From Aquibium oceanicum (GTDB lineage: Bacteria > Pseudomonadota > Alphaproteobacteria > Rhizobiales > Rhizobiaceae), in contig NZ_CP018171.1 in NCBI RefSeq assembly GCF_001889605.1, positions 4,749,501 to 4,813,500 of the forward strand: a stretch of 64,000 nt of DNA, read 5' to 3'. The position numbers were made by a program, and so were the translations under genes. The stretch's first letter is position 1, and the number at the start of each line of letters is the position of its first letter. Below the pieces are notes generated by a model. That model did no database searches and was not told where the DNA came from. It was given only the letters and a program-made list of their open reading frames with translations. This document shows positions 53,413-62,176 of the stretch, one piece after another.

Positions 53413-54837
53413 ATGGCGGCCGTCGAAAAGGCACAATCCAGGCGCGGCGACGCGGCATCCGAGCGGCGCGACGGGCCTCAGTGGAACGCCGAGCGCCATC
53501 TGATCCAGCCTTGGCCCTATGCCGGCTCGATCGGCAACGAGGCGCGCACGCCGATCGGCAGCGGCGACGGCATCTACATCACCGACGGCGAGGGCCGGCG
53601 GCTGATCGACGGACCGGCGGGCATGTGGTGCGTCAATGTCGGGCACCGCCGCGAGGAACTGGCGCGTGTCATGTACGAACAGGCGATGACCCTCTCCTAC
53701 AACACGCCCTGGTACACGATGAGCGATCCCTCGGCCGAACTCGCCGAACGGCTGGCGGCGCACGCGCCGGGCGACCTCGACCACGTCTTCTTCACCACCG
53801 GCGGGTCGTCGGCGGTCGAGACCGCGCTGCGTTTCATGCAGTTCTACAACAATGTGCGCGGTCGGCCGGAAAAGAAGCTCATCCTGTCGCGCGGCGGCGC
53901 CTATCACGGCTCGACCTATCTCTCCGCCTCGCTCAACGGCCGCCCGCGCGATCGCGACTGGATGGACGGCGCCGACGACCTGGTGGTCAAGCTGACCAGC
54001 CCAGACCCGTTCCGCCGCCCGGCGGGGATGAGCGTGGAAGCCTTTTGCGACTTCCTGGTGGAGGAGTTCCGCGAAACCGTCACGCGCCGGGGTGCTGACA
54101 GGATCGGCGCCTTCGTCGGCGAGCCGGTGCAGGCTTCCGGCGGCGTCATCGTCCCGCCGCCCGGCTATCTGCCGCGCATCCGCGAGATCTGCCGCGAGAA
54201 CGACATCCTCTACATCTCCGACGAGGTGGTGACCGCCTTCGGGCGGATCGGCGAGGTGTTCGCCTCGCAGGACGTGTTCGGCATCGAGCCCGACATGATC
54301 ACCTTCGCCAAGGGCGTAACCTCGGGCTATTTCCCTCTCGGCGGGGTGATGATCTCGTCACGCCTGACGGAGGTGCTGCGCAAGTCCAACCACGCAGCTG
54401 CCATGTTCGGCCACGGCTACACCTATTCCAGCCACCCGATCGGCTGCGCCGTGGCGCTGAAGAACCTCGACCTGTTGGAAGGCGGCATCCTGGAGCATGC
54501 GCGGCAGGTCGGGCCGTATTTCCAGGAGCGCCTGAAGACGCTGGAGGACCTGCCGCTGGTGGGCGAGGTGCGCGGCGCCGGCCTGATGGCCTGCGTGGAA
54601 TGCGTGGCCGACCGGGAGAGCCGCAACCCGCTGGCGCTCGACAACGACGTCGGCAAGCGCATCGACCGGCACTGCCACGAACTCGGCCTGCTGGTCCGGC
54701 CGTTGATCAACATGTGCGTGATGTCGCCGCCGCTGACGATCACCCGCGAGCAGGTCGACGACATGGTCGCCATCTTGCGCGAGGGAATCTCGCGGACGAT
54801 GGACGAATTGCGCGCCGAGGGCGTCTGGAACGGCTGA
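53413..54837 (+). CDS. Class III aminotransferase (polyamine/amino-alkanoate type)
   Basis: A 474-residue PLP enzyme. The Schiff-base Lys300 is in ITFAKGVTSGY, and Asp270 in YISDEVVTAFGR binds the pyridine nitrogen. The TTGGSSAVETALRF block near 128-141 is typical. Class III members move the amino group of putrescine, spermidine, 4-aminobutyrate or similar amines. ATG 53413 is preceded by GAGGTGG. The neighbouring polyamine-type ABC transporter supports an amine substrate; pyruvate as acceptor is common. Confidence 0.88.
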   Translation: MAAVEKAQSRRGDAASERRDGPQWNAERHLIQPWPYAGSIGNEARTPIGSGDGIYITDGEGRRLIDGPAGMWCVNVGHRREELARVMYEQAMTLSYNTPWYTMSDPSAELAERLAAHAPGDLDHVFFTTGGSSAVETALRFMQFYNNVRGRPEKKLILSRGGAYHGSTYLSASLNGRPRDRDWMDGADDLVVKLTSPDPFRRPAGMSVEAFCDFLVEEFRETVTRRGADRIGAFVGEPVQASGGVIVPPPGYLPRIREICRENDILYISDEVVTAFGRIGEVFASQDVFGIEPDMITFAKGVTSGYFPLGGVMISSRLTEVLRKSNHAAAMFGHGYTYSSHPIGCAVALKNLDLLEGGILEHARQVGPYFQERLKTLEDLPLVGEVRGAGLMACVECVADRESRNPLALDNDVGKRIDRHCHELGLLVRPLINMCVMSPPLTITREQVDDMVAILREGISRTMDELRAEGVWNG

Positions 54838-54950
54838 CATGCGGCGGGCATCGTGCCCAGCCAGTACGCGACGGACCGGGCAAGAGCTTGCGGAGGTCCG
54901 CAACCGCTACTATCGAGTTCGTGTCGCTTGATATCGGGGGGGAGGTGCTC

Positions 54951-55499
54951 ATGGATTCTGCAGCATCGTTCAGCCCGGTGGCTTCCGCGGGCCAGCTCGT
55001 CCAGACGGCCTTCGTCACACTCGACATTCATTCCACGATCAAGGAGATGACGCGCCGCCTGGGTGTCGGTCCCTGGTTCCTGCGCGAGCGCGGCGTTTTC
55101 CCGCGTCAGAACTATCGGGGAAAGCCGACGGATACGGCGCTGGCCATCGCCATGGGTTACGCCGGAGACATGCAGTTCGAACTGATCCAGCAACTCGACG
55201 ATACGCCGTCCGTCTACCGCGAGATCCTCGACCGTAGCGGACCGGGACTGCACCATTTCGGCATGGCCGCGAAGGATTATGGAGCCGCGCTCGACCATTA
55301 TGCTTCCGCCGGTTACGAACTGGCGTACGAAGCCGAAGTCGCGAATGGCGCGCGGGTGGGATACTTCGACACGAAGGGCGCGTTGCCGGCAATGATCGAG
55401 GTGATTGAGTTTCTGCCGGCGACCGCCAAGATGTTCGCCGGATTCCGCGAGGCCGCATGCGGATGGGACGGCCGGGACCCGGTCCGGCCACGAACCTAG
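54951..55499 (+). CDS. VOC superfamily protein (Glyoxalase_4 type)
   Basis: A 182-residue VOC protein. It has the strand pattern LVQTAFVTLDIHSTIKEMTRRLGVGPWF, GLHHFGMAAKDY with the metal-ligand His, and IEVIEF at the end. GGAGG lies 5 bp before ATG 54951. It follows the aminotransferase by 113 bp on the same strand. It could act on a product of the amine pathway; the substrate is unknown. Confidence 0.82.
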   Translation: MDSAASFSPVASAGQLVQTAFVTLDIHSTIKEMTRRLGVGPWFLRERGVFPRQNYRGKPTDTALAIAMGYAGDMQFELIQQLDDTPSVYREILDRSGPGLHHFGMAAKDYGAALDHYASAGYELAYEAEVANGARVGYFDTKGALPAMIEVIEFLPATAKMFAGFREAACGWDGRDPVRPRT

Positions 55500-55523
55500 C
55501 CGGAACCGGATCGGCCGCTCGAC

Positions 55524-56612
55524 CTATCCCGGGACTACGCCCGTGTAGAGCGAGGCCGGCCGCAGCAGGCGGCCGGTCCGCTGCTGTTCGCGTGCGTGCG
55601 CGGTCCATCCGGCCGCCCTGCCGGTCGCGAAGACGGGCGTGAAGGCGGCGCGGGGAATGCGCAGCGCATCGAGCAGGATGGCGGTGTAGAACTCGACATT
55701 GGTATCGAGCGGCCGGTCGGGTTTGGCCTTCGCCAGCGCGTCGCGGCCATAGGCCTCGACTTCGGCCGCGAAGCCGAGATCGACGCCCCGCCCGCCGAGC
55801 AGGCCGACCGCCTTCCTGAGCACGTCCGCGCGAGGATCGCGGACGCGGTAGATGCGGTGGCCGAAGCCCATCAGCCGCTCGCCGCGGGAAAGCGCGGCAT
55901 CGATCCATCCGGCGATGTTCTCGCGCGACCCGATCGCGTCGAGCATGGCGAGCACGGGCTCCGGCGCGCCACCGTGCAAAGGACCCGTCAGGGCGCAGTA
56001 GCCCGCCGTCACCGCCATGAAGAGGTCGGCATTGGTGGAAGCGACGACCCGCGCCGCGAAGGTGGAAGCGTTCATGCCATGGTCGCAGACGGTGACGAGA
56101 TAGGCGTCCAGTGCCTTCGCCTCGGCTTCCGCGGGCGCTTCGCCGCGCAACATGCGCAACGTGTCGGCGGCATGGCCGAGCGAGGGGTCCGGCGCGACAG
56201 GCGAAAGCCCCGCGGCGCGCCTGGCGAGCGCCGCGGCGATCACCGGCATCGCGCCGACGATGGCGGCCTCGTCCGGCAGACCTTCGACCGGCCCGAGCGC
56301 CGCGACGGCCGCGCGGAAACCTGAAACCACCGGCAGCCCCTCGCTCGCGGCAAGGAGACGCGGCAGGGTCTCGAAGGCGCGTTCACGGGCGATACCTAGA
56401 TCGACCTTCACGCGCTCGGGGCCGATCTCCTCGCCCTTTGCCAGGGACCAGAGCCGCGCCGTCACCGCCTCGAAGGAGGCCGACTGAGCCAGTTCGCCGA
56501 GGCGATGGCCGGCGATGACGAGTTCGCCGCGCTCGCCGTCCACGTGCGATAGGGCCGTGGCCGCGGCGATGACGCCGTCGAGTCCGGCCGGGGTCTTCGA
56601 GTGCAAGGTCAT
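55524..56612 (-). CDS. Citrate synthase/2-methylcitrate synthase family protein
   Basis: A 362-residue citrate synthase fold. The catalytic His213 is in GPLHGGAPE, His252 in GFGHRIYRVRDP, and the usual Asp is replaced by Glu307 in NVEFYT, a known variant of this subgroup. It condenses an acyl-CoA with an oxo acid, but the real substrates may not be oxaloacetate. It is divergent from a second homologue with a DNA-binding domain over a 78-bp region with TTGATCAA repeats. Confidence 0.87.
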   Translation of the reverse strand: MTLHSKTPAGLDGVIAAATALSHVDGERGELVIAGHRLGELAQSASFEAVTARLWSLAKGEEIGPERVKVDLGIARERAFETLPRLLAASEGLPVVSGFRAAVAALGPVEGLPDEAAIVGAMPVIAAALARRAAGLSPVAPDPSLGHAADTLRMLRGEAPAEAEAKALDAYLVTVCDHGMNASTFAARVVASTNADLFMAVTAGYCALTGPLHGGAPEPVLAMLDAIGSRENIAGWIDAALSRGERLMGFGHRIYRVRDPRADVLRKAVGLLGGRGVDLGFAAEVEAYGRDALAKAKPDRPLDTNVEFYTAILLDALRIPRAAFTPVFATGRAAGWTAHAREQQRTGRLLRPASLYTGVVPG

Positions 56613-56662
56613 GGGATCAATCTCCTATTGCTGCGCAGAAGATGTTGGAGACCCTTTTAATG

Positions 56663-56689
56663 TTGATCAATCTTGATTAGCTTGATCAA
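56663..56689. promoter_or_regulatory. TTGATCAA repeats between the two citrate synthase homologues
   Basis: TTGATCAA at 56663-56670 and 56682-56689, with the partial copy TTGATTAG at 56673-56680. The start-to-start spacing is 10 and 9 bp. They lie just before ATG 56691 and inside the divergent promoter region, so they are likely operators of the HTH-fused protein. Confidence 0.65.
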
Positions 56690-56690
56690 T

Positions 56691-57890
56691 ATGAAAAATC
56701 TTGACGAACCGCTCTATCTCAGCGCTCGCGAGGCGGCCGGCGAACTCGCCGTCTCGCCCGCTACCCTCTATGCCTATGTCAGCCGAGGGCTGATCCGCTC
56801 CGAGCCGGTGCCGGATTCGCGCGCCCGGCGCTACCGGGCCGACGACGTGCGGGCTCTGAAGAACCGTCGCTCGCCGTCCGGGACGGCACGGGAGGCTGGT
56901 AACGAGCTTGCGATGATCGAATCCTCGATCTCGACCATCACCGAGGCGGGACCGATCTACCGCGGCGTGCCCGCTGTCGCGCTTGCCGCGCAGGGCACCC
57001 TGGAACAGGCAGCGACGCTTTTGTGGGGCATCGACGACATCGATCCCTTCGAGCCGGACAATCTGCCGGTGCTGAGCGGCGCCATGCGCATCGTGGCCGG
57101 CGCGATCGAACAACCCTCCCCCATCGGCCGCGCGGTGGCGGTGCTGTCGCTCGCCAGCGACAGCGATCCGCGCGCCTTCAATCGGACGCATGACGGCCGC
57201 GCACGCGTCGGCGCCCGGGTGATGCGGCTGGTGACGTCCGCGATCCTCGACCGCGCACCCGGCGGCGCTCCGCTGCACCGTCAGGTGACGCAGGCTTGGG
57301 CGCCGGACGACCGGAAGGCGGAAGACCTGCTACGGCGGGCGCTGGTGCTGCTGGCCGACCACGAACTCAACGCCTCGTCGTTCACCGTGCGCTGCGCCGC
57401 ATCGACCGGGCTCAACCTCTACGATGCCACGATCGCGGGCCTCGTCGCGCTCAAGGGGCCGAAGCATGGCGGTGCGGGTCCGCTCGCGGCCCACATGGTG
57501 GCCGATCTCGCCGAGGGCGACATGGCGCGCAAGATCCGCGACCGCGTGGCGCTGGGCGAGCCGATGCCCGGCTTCGGCCATACGGTTTACGAACGCGGCG
57601 ATCCGCGGGCCGAACATCTGCTGGCGGAGCTTGCTCGGTCGGGCGGCCAGCAGAGGCTGGCCGTGGACGCCCCGGCGATGATCACCGAAGCGACGGGGCT
57701 GCACCCCAATATCGACTTCGCGCTGGCGGTGACCATGCGCTCGCTCGGCCTGGCGATCGGACACGAACTGGCGTTGTTCGCCATCGCCCGGACGGCCGGC
57801 TGGGTGGCGCATGCGATGGAGCAGCTCGCCACCGGAGCGCTGATCCGCCCGCGCGCCCGCTACATCGGACCGGCTCCGGGCCGGGCCTGA
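56691..57890 (+). CDS. Citrate synthase-like protein with N-terminal MerR/excisionase-type HTH
   Basis: A 399-residue fusion. Residues about 8-52 form a helix-turn-helix (LSAREAAGELAVSPATLYAY, then a wing with RARRYRADDV). The rest is a citrate synthase with GPKHGGAGP, GFGHTVYERGDP and NIDFAL, so the catalytic His, His and Asp are all kept. This suggests an enzyme that also senses or regulates its own promoter. There is no Shine-Dalgarno before ATG 56691; the operator repeats occupy that place. A TTG at 56673 is also in frame. Confidence 0.85.
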   Translation: MKNLDEPLYLSAREAAGELAVSPATLYAYVSRGLIRSEPVPDSRARRYRADDVRALKNRRSPSGTAREAGNELAMIESSISTITEAGPIYRGVPAVALAAQGTLEQAATLLWGIDDIDPFEPDNLPVLSGAMRIVAGAIEQPSPIGRAVAVLSLASDSDPRAFNRTHDGRARVGARVMRLVTSAILDRAPGGAPLHRQVTQAWAPDDRKAEDLLRRALVLLADHELNASSFTVRCAASTGLNLYDATIAGLVALKGPKHGGAGPLAAHMVADLAEGDMARKIRDRVALGEPMPGFGHTVYERGDPRAEHLLAELARSGGQQRLAVDAPAMITEATGLHPNIDFALAVTMRSLGLAIGHELALFAIARTAGWVAHAMEQLATGALIRPRARYIGPAPGRA

Positions 57891-57920
57891 CAAACCGTTC
57901 GGGGATGGAGACACCGATGG

Positions 57921-59120
57921 CTAGGACCGGCTGAGCAGGGCTTGGTTGAGGTTCCAGACGTCCTTTTCGTCGGGGGCGGTCTCGAGGTTGAGGATCGGTA
58001 GCAGCCGGCGCAGATGGTCGTGATGCGAGCGTACGCCGTATTCGAGGTCCGACAGGTAGAACCCCTCGAAGGCCTCGGACTGCATGGATTCGTTCGACCA
58101 GACGGTGAGTTGCACGTCCTCGGCCTGGGTGTCGCGGTCGATCCGGTAGGCGAGATAGCGCGCCGCCGCCTGCTCCCGGCTCTCGACCGGGTAGCGGTAG
58201 ATCGCACCACGCAGGATGGTCTCGCCCGTCGAGAGGGGAAACTCCTGGTAGAACTGCGTGGTCTCGGGCGTCATGGCCAGCACGGTGTTGGGGAAGATGC
58301 CGTAGTAGACCCAGGCCTTCTTCAGATCCTCGGGCAGGTGCTCGGGCTGCGGCGACAGCTTGACGTAGTTGCGCACGCTCCAGCGCCGTCCGGCGTGGGG
58401 ATTGTAGGTGGCGTAGGACCGCGACACGCCGTTGACGAAGGGCTCGTCGTAGTAGGTCGCACCGTAGAGGTCCTGTAGCGCCGGATGCGCCATGGCGACG
58501 TGATAGCCTTCGTTGTCGACGTCGCGCACCGATTTCCAGTTCACGGCTGATTGCTGGGTCCAGATGCCCCAAGCCGGCACCATCTCGGCGGCGCGGTAAT
58601 GCGCCATCTCGGCCTCGACCGGCCGCATCAGTTCGGCGACGGAAGGCTGCGGACCCTGGCGGAAGCGGATGAAGATGAAGCCCATCCAGATTTCGAGATC
58701 GATCGGCTTCAGCCCGAACTCTACCTTGTCGAGTTCCGGGAAGGAGCGCGGACGGGCCGCCCCGCGAAGCGTGCCGTCGAGATTGTAGACCCAGCCGTGA
58801 AAGGGGCAGACGAGCGCGTTCTTGCAGCTTCCCTGCTGGTCGGCGACGACGCGGCTGCCGCGATGCCGGCACAGATTGTGGAAGCCGCGCACGACGCCGT
58901 CCTTGCCGCGAACCACCAGCGCGCGCTCGCCGACGACGTCCATGGTGAGATAGGCGCCCGCCTCCGGCACGTCCGAGACATGGCCGATGATCTGCCAGTG
59001 ACTGCGGAAGACGTGCTCCTTCTCCAGCTCGAGGAGGGCCGGGCTGTGATAGGTCCAGCCGGGGAGTCCGCTGCGGTCCCAATCGTTCGGGATCGCCACG
59101 TCACGAAGCGGGCGGTTCAC
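57921..59120 (-). CDS. Rieske non-heme iron oxygenase, alpha subunit
   Basis: A 399-residue ring-hydroxylating-type oxygenase. The Rieske [2Fe-2S] ligands are Cys84 and His86 and Cys105 and His108 (CRHRG ... CPFHGW). The mononuclear iron site has His207 and His212, with Asp202 as the bridge (DNEGYHVAMAHP). Such enzymes also demethylate quaternary amines (glycine betaine, carnitine, stachydrine). The gene region and polyamine-type genes fit N-methyl amine use. No reductase gene is nearby. Confidence 0.88.
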   Translation of the reverse strand: MNRPLRDVAIPNDWDRSGLPGWTYHSPALLELEKEHVFRSHWQIIGHVSDVPEAGAYLTMDVVGERALVVRGKDGVVRGFHNLCRHRGSRVVADQQGSCKNALVCPFHGWVYNLDGTLRGAARPRSFPELDKVEFGLKPIDLEIWMGFIFIRFRQGPQPSVAELMRPVEAEMAHYRAAEMVPAWGIWTQQSAVNWKSVRDVDNEGYHVAMAHPALQDLYGATYYDEPFVNGVSRSYATYNPHAGRRWSVRNYVKLSPQPEHLPEDLKKAWVYYGIFPNTVLAMTPETTQFYQEFPLSTGETILRGAIYRYPVESREQAAARYLAYRIDRDTQAEDVQLTVWSNESMQSEAFEGFYLSDLEYGVRSHHDHLRRLLPILNLETAPDEKDVWNLNQALLSRS

Positions 59121-59138
59121 GGCAATGCTCCCATTGTT

Positions 59139-59156
59139 GTTGAATGTTCATTCAAT
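59139..59156. promoter_or_regulatory. TTGAATG palindrome upstream of the Rieske gene
   Basis: TTGAATG-TT-CATTCAA, 19 bp before the oxygenase start. It is nearly the same as the box at 53314-53331, so one TetR-type regulator probably controls both genes. Confidence 0.6.
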
Positions 59157-59421
59157 TCAAGCACATTTATCGATCAATTGCAATGGTTTAGAGTTTTCTT
59201 GACTCGGATGGACAGAGATCGAGGGCGGCCCGGAAAAGCGCTGGCGGCTCCACGACTTAGCCGGAGCCCCTTTTTCCCCAGGTCCTGCGAATGAACCCTT
59301 TCCGTGCGAAAGACGGCGCGCGCGTTACCGGGCGAAACAATTGTGTGAAGTTTTCGGCATTCACGCGAAACGGCAGGTGATTAACACATTCCTAATGACG
59401 ACGAATTCGAAGGCGCTTCCC
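59157..59421. other. Gap between the Rieske gene and a small unknown gene
   Basis: Apart from the operator at its left edge, I see no complete gene. A 28-codon frame from ATG 59208 begins MDRDRGRPGKAL, like the N-terminus of TetR regulators, but it stops at 59292-59294 without a DNA-binding domain. Confidence 0.4.
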
Positions 59422-59793
59422 ATGACACGCGAACTCGACATGACGGACTTTCCTGCCGAGGCCGCTGCCGCCCGGTACCAGGCCTTTGCGCTCGGCCGGC
59501 TCCGCCGCGGCGCGGCGCGGCGTCCGATGGGCCTTTTCGCGGCGGTCTCGACCGCGGCGCTGGCCTCAATCCTGGTCCCGCTGACAGGCGCGGTGGCGCT
59601 GTCACCCGCCGGACAGCGCACGCAGGAGCAGCGGCTGACCCCGGCGGCGGAGGAGAGGATGCCCGCGAGCGAGATTGATGTCGCTTGTTCGGGCCAGTCC
59701 TGGGGCAATGAAACGACGAAATGCCTGGTCGCGATCTCGAAAGATGGCGGAAAGACGATCTCTGCCAGAATAAGGACAATATCTGGCGCTTGA
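59422..59793 (+). CDS. Hypothetical protein with one membrane segment and a Cys pair
   Basis: A 123-residue protein. It has an Arg-rich N-terminus, one hydrophobic segment (GLFAAVSTAALASILVPLTGAVAL) and a C-terminal motif with two cysteines (VACSGQSWGNETTKCLVAI) that may form a disulfide in the periplasm. ATG 59422 has GAAGG upstream; ATG 59395 is also in frame without a binding site. I do not recognise the family. It is followed by another small gene on the same strand. Confidence 0.6.
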   Translation: MTRELDMTDFPAEAAAARYQAFALGRLRRGAARRPMGLFAAVSTAALASILVPLTGAVALSPAGQRTQEQRLTPAAEERMPASEIDVACSGQSWGNETTKCLVAISKDGGKTISARIRTISGA

Positions 59794-59818
59794 ATGCGGA
59801 CGGTTGGAGGAATCGAAG

Positions 59819-60004
59819 ATGACCAAGCTTCGCGAGGAAATTCCCTACAGCGCCTTCCAGGCGGCGCGTGCGGCCTGCGAACTGATGAAGGCATCCGACG
59901 TGCGCCGGCAGGATCTGGCTGATCTCGATTGCGAGTTTCCCTTCCCGCCGCGCGAGACGCGCTACGACCGGGACGACGACGTCGTCGTGATGACGATCAA
60001 CTGA
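59819..60004 (+). CDS. Small hypothetical protein (61 residues)
   Basis: A 61-residue acidic protein (TKLREEIPYSAFQAARAACE, C-terminus RDDDVVVMTIN). There are no membrane segments. GGAGG lies 8 bp before ATG 59819. It follows the 123-residue gene by 25 bp and is convergent with the histidine kinase gene. I do not recognise it. Confidence 0.6.
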   Translation: MTKLREEIPYSAFQAARAACELMKASDVRRQDLADLDCEFPFPPRETRYDRDDDVVVMTIN

Positions 60005-60061
60005 GCCGCGGTCCCTCTCCGGATCGCCTCCCTTCGCGTCGGGGCGATCCGTGCCGTCTTC

Positions 60062-62143
60062 TCACTGACCGGTTCGGTCCCCCAGCAAGGCCAGCACGCC
60101 GCGCAGTTCCAGTGTACTGAAGGGCTTTTCCAGCACGAGCGGCCGCTGATCGAGCGGCAGAGCCTCGATCTCGCCTTTTGCCCCCAGCATGTCGCCGGTG
60201 ACGATGACGAAGCGGCGCGCCAGCAGCGGCGACCGTTCGCGAAACTGCTGGTAGATCGTCATGCCGCTCGCCTCGGGCATGCGCAGGTCGCTGAAGATGA
60301 TGTCGGGCATTGTTCCCGCCAGCACATCGTCGACCGACGACCAGCGCGTGAGAATCGAGGCCTTGACTCCCATCATCTCCAGTATGTCGGCGAGCGAACT
60401 CGCAACGTCCGGCTCGTCGTCGATGATCAGCGCCCGGGCGATCGCCGTGGTGCGTGCGGCCACGGTCTGCACGGCGTCCGCATGCGCCTGGGCGACCGGA
60501 AGTTCGACGCAGAACCGCACGCCCCGCGGTTCGACATCGTCGAACCAGATCCGGCCGTCGTGGCGCTCGACGATCGAGCGCGATATCGACAGGCCGATGC
60601 CGGTGCCGACGCCGACCGGCTTGGTGGTGAAATAGGGCTCGAAGATGCGCTGCGCGATCTCGGCGGGTATTCCCGGACCGGTATCCTCGACCGAAAAGCC
60701 GACGACGCCTGCTCCGCGCCAGGTGCGTACGCGCAGCTTCCGCTCGCCGGAGACCGCCGTCAGCGCATGCTGGCCGTTGACGAGGAAATTCGCTGCGACC
60801 TGGGTAATGTGGTCGGCGTCGACGAAGACCGTCAGCGGGCTCGGCGCGAGGTCTGTCTCGACCGTGACACCCGTGCTGCGCGCGCCGTAGGCGGTCACCT
60901 CGAGCGCGGAGCGAATGACCTGGTTGAGGTCCGTCTCCTCGTGCTGGGCGGGGTGAAGCCGCACCATGCCGAGGAAGCTCTTGACGATGCGGCCACAGCG
61001 TTCGGCCGCAGCGCGGACCTTTTCTGCGCGCGACTTGACCTGAGGGTCGCCGGCGAATTCGAAGAGCAGCGTCGACTGCGCGACGACGACGGCGAGCGGA
61101 TTGTTCAGTTCGTGCGAGACGCCGGCGAGCAGCGACCCCATCGCCGCCATCTTCTCGTTCTGGTGCAGCCTGTCGCGCTGACGATTGATCTCCTCCTCGG
61201 CGCGCTGCCGCTCCCTGAGGTCGCGGATGGAGCCGACGAACAGGCGACGGTCGGCGGCGCGGACCTCCGAGATCGTCAGCTCGATCGGGAAGGACGCTCC
61301 CTTCGCGTCGATCGCCTGGGTCTCGACGCGCCGGCCGATCATGATTGGAAACCCGCCTTCGAGATAGCGGCGGATGCCTTTGGTGTGGCCCTTGCGGTGT
61401 TCGTCCGGGATCAGGGTGCGGGCGATGTTCTTCCCCAGGAGCTCAGCCTTGGACCAGCCGAACATGGCCTCGGCAGCCGGATTGAATTCGATGATCCCGC
61501 CCGATTCGTCGATGACGACGATGCCGTCGAGCGCGGCCTGCACCATAGTGGTGCGGAAGACCTCGCTGACGTGCTGTTCGGAGGAGGAACGCTGGATGGA
61601 GTCGCCGATCGCGGATGCGACCAGTTCCACCGCCGCGGCCTCGTCGTCGTTCCAGTCGCGTTCCCGCACGCAGTCGTTGACCGCGAGCGTGCCCCACAGG
61701 TAGCCGTGGGCGAAGATCGGGACCGACAGGAAGGACCGGATCTGGTTCTTCTCGAAATCGTCGCGCAGGAAGCCTTCGAGGTTGCGGGTGTGGCCGGCGA
61801 AGACCTTGCCCTGCCGCTCCTCCTCGCCAATGCGCTTGAGCAGCGGATCGTCGACCAGGATGGCCTCGCGGATCAGCGTCGGGCGCTCGGCCGCCTTCAG
61901 AACGGCGAGATCGACCCAGTAGGATGCGATGGATTGGGAAAAGCCTGACTTCGGCAGCGGCTTGAGCTGGAAGACGATGGTGCGGTGGCAATCCAGCGCC
62001 TGGCCGAGGATAGCCAGAACGTCGTCGATCTCCTGGAGCCACTCGTTGGCCTCGCGCAGGCGACGCGAGATCCGCGAGATCGCGACCGGCAGGCTCATCG
62101 CGTGCGATCGGCCCGCAAGCGGGACAGCCGAGGCTTCGTTCAT
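60062..62143 (-). CDS. Hybrid histidine kinase with GAF, PAS and receiver domains
   Basis: A 693-residue cytoplasmic sensor. A GAF domain lies at about 30-190 and a PAS domain at about 195-320. HisKA has the phospho-accepting His344 (GVSHELNNPL). The HATPase domain has the N box near 449-462, G1 DTGPGIP and G2 GTGIGLS. The C-terminal receiver has phosphorylatable Asp619 (FSDLRMPE). There are no transmembrane helices. The next gene upstream (33 bp) encodes the OmpR-type regulator, so the two are an operon. The signal is unknown. Confidence 0.9.
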   Translation of the reverse strand: MNEASAVPLAGRSHAMSLPVAISRISRRLREANEWLQEIDDVLAILGQALDCHRTIVFQLKPLPKSGFSQSIASYWVDLAVLKAAERPTLIREAILVDDPLLKRIGEEERQGKVFAGHTRNLEGFLRDDFEKNQIRSFLSVPIFAHGYLWGTLAVNDCVRERDWNDDEAAAVELVASAIGDSIQRSSSEQHVSEVFRTTMVQAALDGIVVIDESGGIIEFNPAAEAMFGWSKAELLGKNIARTLIPDEHRKGHTKGIRRYLEGGFPIMIGRRVETQAIDAKGASFPIELTISEVRAADRRLFVGSIRDLRERQRAEEEINRQRDRLHQNEKMAAMGSLLAGVSHELNNPLAVVVAQSTLLFEFAGDPQVKSRAEKVRAAAERCGRIVKSFLGMVRLHPAQHEETDLNQVIRSALEVTAYGARSTGVTVETDLAPSPLTVFVDADHITQVAANFLVNGQHALTAVSGERKLRVRTWRGAGVVGFSVEDTGPGIPAEIAQRIFEPYFTTKPVGVGTGIGLSISRSIVERHDGRIWFDDVEPRGVRFCVELPVAQAHADAVQTVAARTTAIARALIIDDEPDVASSLADILEMMGVKASILTRWSSVDDVLAGTMPDIIFSDLRMPEASGMTIYQQFRERSPLLARRFVIVTGDMLGAKGEIEALPLDQRPLVLEKPFSTLELRGVLALLGDRTGQ

Positions 62144-62176
62144 GCCGGCGCGACCTCCCTGCCAGGCGTATCCGGA

